A stretch of DNA of 64,000 nt from Pelodera strongyloides (taxonomy: Eukaryota; Nematoda; Chromadorea; Rhabditida; Rhabditidae). Within the stretch, counting starts at the first letter, position 1. Each line of letters begins with the position of its first letter. Shown one piece after another: positions 61,785 through 64,000 of the stretch. Both the position numbers and the translations under genes were made by a program. The notes under the pieces are model-generated. The model had not been told where the DNA came from and made no database searches. It saw only the letters and a program-made list of their open reading frames with translations. The stretch covers positions 62,001 to 126,000 of the forward strand of contig JAANDG010000161.1 of NCBI GenBank assembly GCA_036852015.1, in the 5' to 3' direction.

Positions 61785-62699
61785 ACATAGTGAAATATAA
61801 TTACCATGCTTGATAATTACGTAGTAATCAAAGAGAAGTTAGCACTCTCAACTCGTACACTGTAATGTCAATGCTAACAATAAGAAGTGCCCAAGAATCT
61901 CGCTGTACGTTTTATGTAAATGAGTAGATGGTAGATTCTGTAGATTTTGCGTCCTATGTAAAATTCTCTTGTAGCAATGTTTTCCAACACTAAGTTGGCA
62001 TATTAGTCATATTTTTGCTTGTAGAATTGTAATTTCCTTACGTGCTTCCAAACGTAAAATGGGTTTCTCTCGGGTTCTGTAGTTATTTATGTACCAACAG
62101 AATGTAAAGTTCTCAACTCCGTATCTAAGTCGTGATTGAGCTTCGTAAAGTATATACATCTCGCCTATTTTTGTCTAGTGATTGTTTCAGTAAACATAAA
62201 CCTTTATACTACGCAGATTTATAATAAAAATAACCGATTACGCACGAAAGTTATCTTTACATTAACATTGAATTACCAAGCATATACAATACACATATAC
62301 AATCAAACAATAAATAAAAACATTATATCATATATTTATTCAACAACGATAACCGATACACAAGAGCGGTGAACATAAGGCAAATGACTAGTAGTGTCAA
62401 GCGTATATCAAATATTTACAAGAATTCACAGGGAGGGACTGGCAGAGAGGTTTTGAATAACCAGCATATTGCAAGATTATTACAGTGTGCATATACAGAG
62501 AGTATTTACAGAGGACTATTTACAGAGACTATGTACAAAGAGAATTTGATGGATGAACACAAGACACAATGTAAATCCAAAAAATGAGTGCTTATGTACA
62601 TCCATCAAATTCTCAGCTCACCCGATCCAACCGTTCAGTTGGCCCTCCGCTCCTTCCGCTTTCACCACGCTCCCTCCGCATCCATCAGCGTGTCGGTCC
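61785..62699. other. 3' flank of the IBR gene, no further gene resolved
   Basis: AT-rich sequence containing the 3' UTR of the IBR gene. The open frames at 62,136-62,587 are rich in Tyr, Ile and Asn from base composition and are not supported by splice context. Short repeats of TATTTACAGAG occur near 62,500. Confidence 0.5.
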
Positions 62700-62892
62700 T
62701 CGGCTCTCCACCTTTAGTCGATGTTCCCTTGGGTAGGGAGAGGTCCAACACCGGACTCCCGGGGGTCTGGACCTCCCTCCCCCAACCCGCACCCCGAGGG
62801 AGTGCAACTCCCAGAGGAGCCCCGATTTAGACCGACGCTCCAGAGTTCGACCATACTCTTTTTGGGTTTGGAAAAGTCACCACAGCCAGGGT
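62700..62892 (+). repeat. dispersed repeat, copy 3 (truncated, diverged)
   Basis: Matches the 3' half of 9,640-10,075 from CCTTGGGTAGGGAGAGGTCC through CCCGGGGGTCTGG to GTCACCACAGCCAG, with about 10-15% visible differences. It lacks the 5' half. Confidence 0.75.
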
Positions 62893-63545
62893 AAACTTAC
62901 CTGGGTACTTACCTGCCCTCCTTCGCTTCATTGATTTGCCCCCACTTAATTACGGTATTTCTTACGGTAGGATCTGCGTGCGCCTTCGATGGCGTCACAA
63001 CATTCCTGGAAAACAAACATAAACGTTTAAAAAAAATTAAAATCAAGGTAGTTTCTAAATATAGACCAAAAACACGTTGAATAATTCGTAAGTAAAAGGA
63101 AAAAAAATGAGAAATATCAGTTATGTAAGAATAAAAAGAAAGAAAAAGACAATAAATAATCCAACCAAAACACAATAAGAGCAGATCCGAATGATGACTA
63201 AAAATAAACAAAAACTCCACCAAAAAGAATTTGCATGTCTGCAGGGAATATGCTAATTCGTATGCTAATTAGCGCGCATTTTCTTCGCATTTTACAACGC
63301 ATTTGGAGTCCCGAAACGATGACCCTGACTGTAAACGTACAACTACACTATTTGTGGCTATTTCCCACGGAATTTCGAGAAGCGAAGCAAATTTGATTCG
63401 TTCGCAACTTCTTTTATATTATTGTATTAATAAGTTGTTTTGTATTCAAGTTTTTATCGTAATAATGCTTCGGTTGTGTACCATTGACCCCCATTCGTTG
63501 CCTTGAGCTGGCGTCTGCTGGACCAAATTGGTTAAATTTTAACCT
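62893..63545. other. spacer or outron upstream of the MTG1 gene
   Basis: AT-rich, with no exon chain. It lies between the dispersed repeat and the MTG1 start. Open frames here lack protein-like composition. Confidence 0.4.
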
Positions 63546-63553
63546 CGTTTCAG
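63545..63553 (+). promoter_or_regulatory. probable trans-splice acceptor of the MTG1 gene
   Basis: CTCGTTTCAG ends at 63,553, two bases before the ATG at 63,556. With no preceding coding exon, an acceptor this close to the initiator is typical of spliced-leader addition in nematodes, and it fixes the start codon. Confidence 0.65.
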
Positions 63554-63555
63554 AT

Positions 63556-64000
63556 ATGTTAAGAAATCGTCTCTATATTTTGACTCAGAGTACTTTGAAA
63601 GCGGCTGATTGTTTCCGAGCATGTAGTAGTTCTGTTTCTGCCAGTGTTCCAAATCCGGCTTTCCGGAATGAATTCATTCTCCCTCCTTCCTTTGATTTTC
63701 GTGTTTGGTTTCCCATGCACATGTCAGTGCAACTGCAGAAGATGGAAGGCAAACTTCGCACTGTGGATCTTATAGTTGAGGTGATTTTTGTGCTGATGTT
63801 ACTTTTGCGCTTGTGTCCTTCATTTTTTTGTTATTTACTATGCGCCTCGATCGAGATTATATCGTGGCATCATTATATCGTATGTAATTTCAGTGGGGTA
63901 CATAGGACATTTATGCACACACCTTATAGTTGCAAAGAAAATATTGGACTATTCGAGTTACTTCCTCGTTGAATTCGGAATTTTAGGTGCACGATGCTCG
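63556..64000 (+). CDS. MTG1: mitochondrial ribosome-associated GTPase 1, N-terminal part
   Basis: Exon 1 is 63,556-63,780 (75 codons) and exon 2 starts at 63,987 and runs off the window. The junction E|VHDAR is in phase 0 across a GTGATT...TTTTAG intron. The joined segment VWFPMHMSVQLQKMEGKLRT, then VDLIVEVHDAR, is the hallmark N-terminal region of MTG1 / YlqF-type circularly permuted GTPases (family pattern WFPGHM...K.M...L..VD.IIEV.DAR). Here the usual Gly of PGHM is Met. Residues 1-45, rich in Arg, Ser and hydrophobics with few acids, could be a mitochondrial targeting peptide. The known role of the family is assembly of the mitochondrial large ribosomal subunit. The G-domain motifs lie beyond the window. 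Confidence 0.85.

Overview
This is eukaryotic DNA, most likely from a rhabditid nematode close to Caenorhabditis. Coding exons are short and split by small introns that end in TTTCAG, TTTTAG or TTCCAG. At least one initiator ATG sits 2 bases after a splice acceptor, as in SL trans-splicing. Foldback repeats are everywhere. No rRNA, tRNA or CRISPR locus is visible. Long open frames are rare, so genes were built by hand from splice sites, reading phase and protein-like sequence; there is no transcript support.

Layout. 1-7.3 kb is AT-rich, with hairpins, a CT microsatellite and only isolated exon-like pieces. 7.7-13.3 kb holds plus-strand exon runs; the best is a five-exon run with consistent phase at 10,192-11,475, which I do not recognise. 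14.0-25.8 kb is a tandem segmental duplication of about 5.9 kb whose embedded gene has decayed differently in each copy. 25.4-31.85 kb is a satellite array of roughly 107-bp monomers that can each form a hairpin, interrupted by two TTAA-flanked foldback transposons. 32-35 kb is repeat-rich: a collagen-like scrap, a long inverted repeat and another TTAA element.

35.2-49.7 kb is a minus-strand gene region. Its 5' exons start at an ATG at 49,654. Its 3' exons occur as two multi-exon copies plus a third copy of one exon, again with complementary damage, and a mevalonate-kinase-like exon lies at the far end. 49.9-55.2 kb holds AT-rich duplications, GC-rich hairpins, a poly(A) tract and a short LTR element without coding capacity.

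56.2-61.8 kb is the best complete gene: about 19 plus-strand exons encoding a ~650-residue protein with an IBR-type zinc-binding domain, related to RBR ubiquitin ligases. 63,556 to the window end is the first exon and the start of the second exon of a mitochondrial ribosome-associated GTPase 1 (MTG1) orthologue.

The main theme is how the locus evolves: duplicate copies that decay reciprocally, a satellite that appears to have grown from monomers at the end of a duplicated unit, and several TTAA-targeting foldback families inserted into satellite, introns and next to each other.
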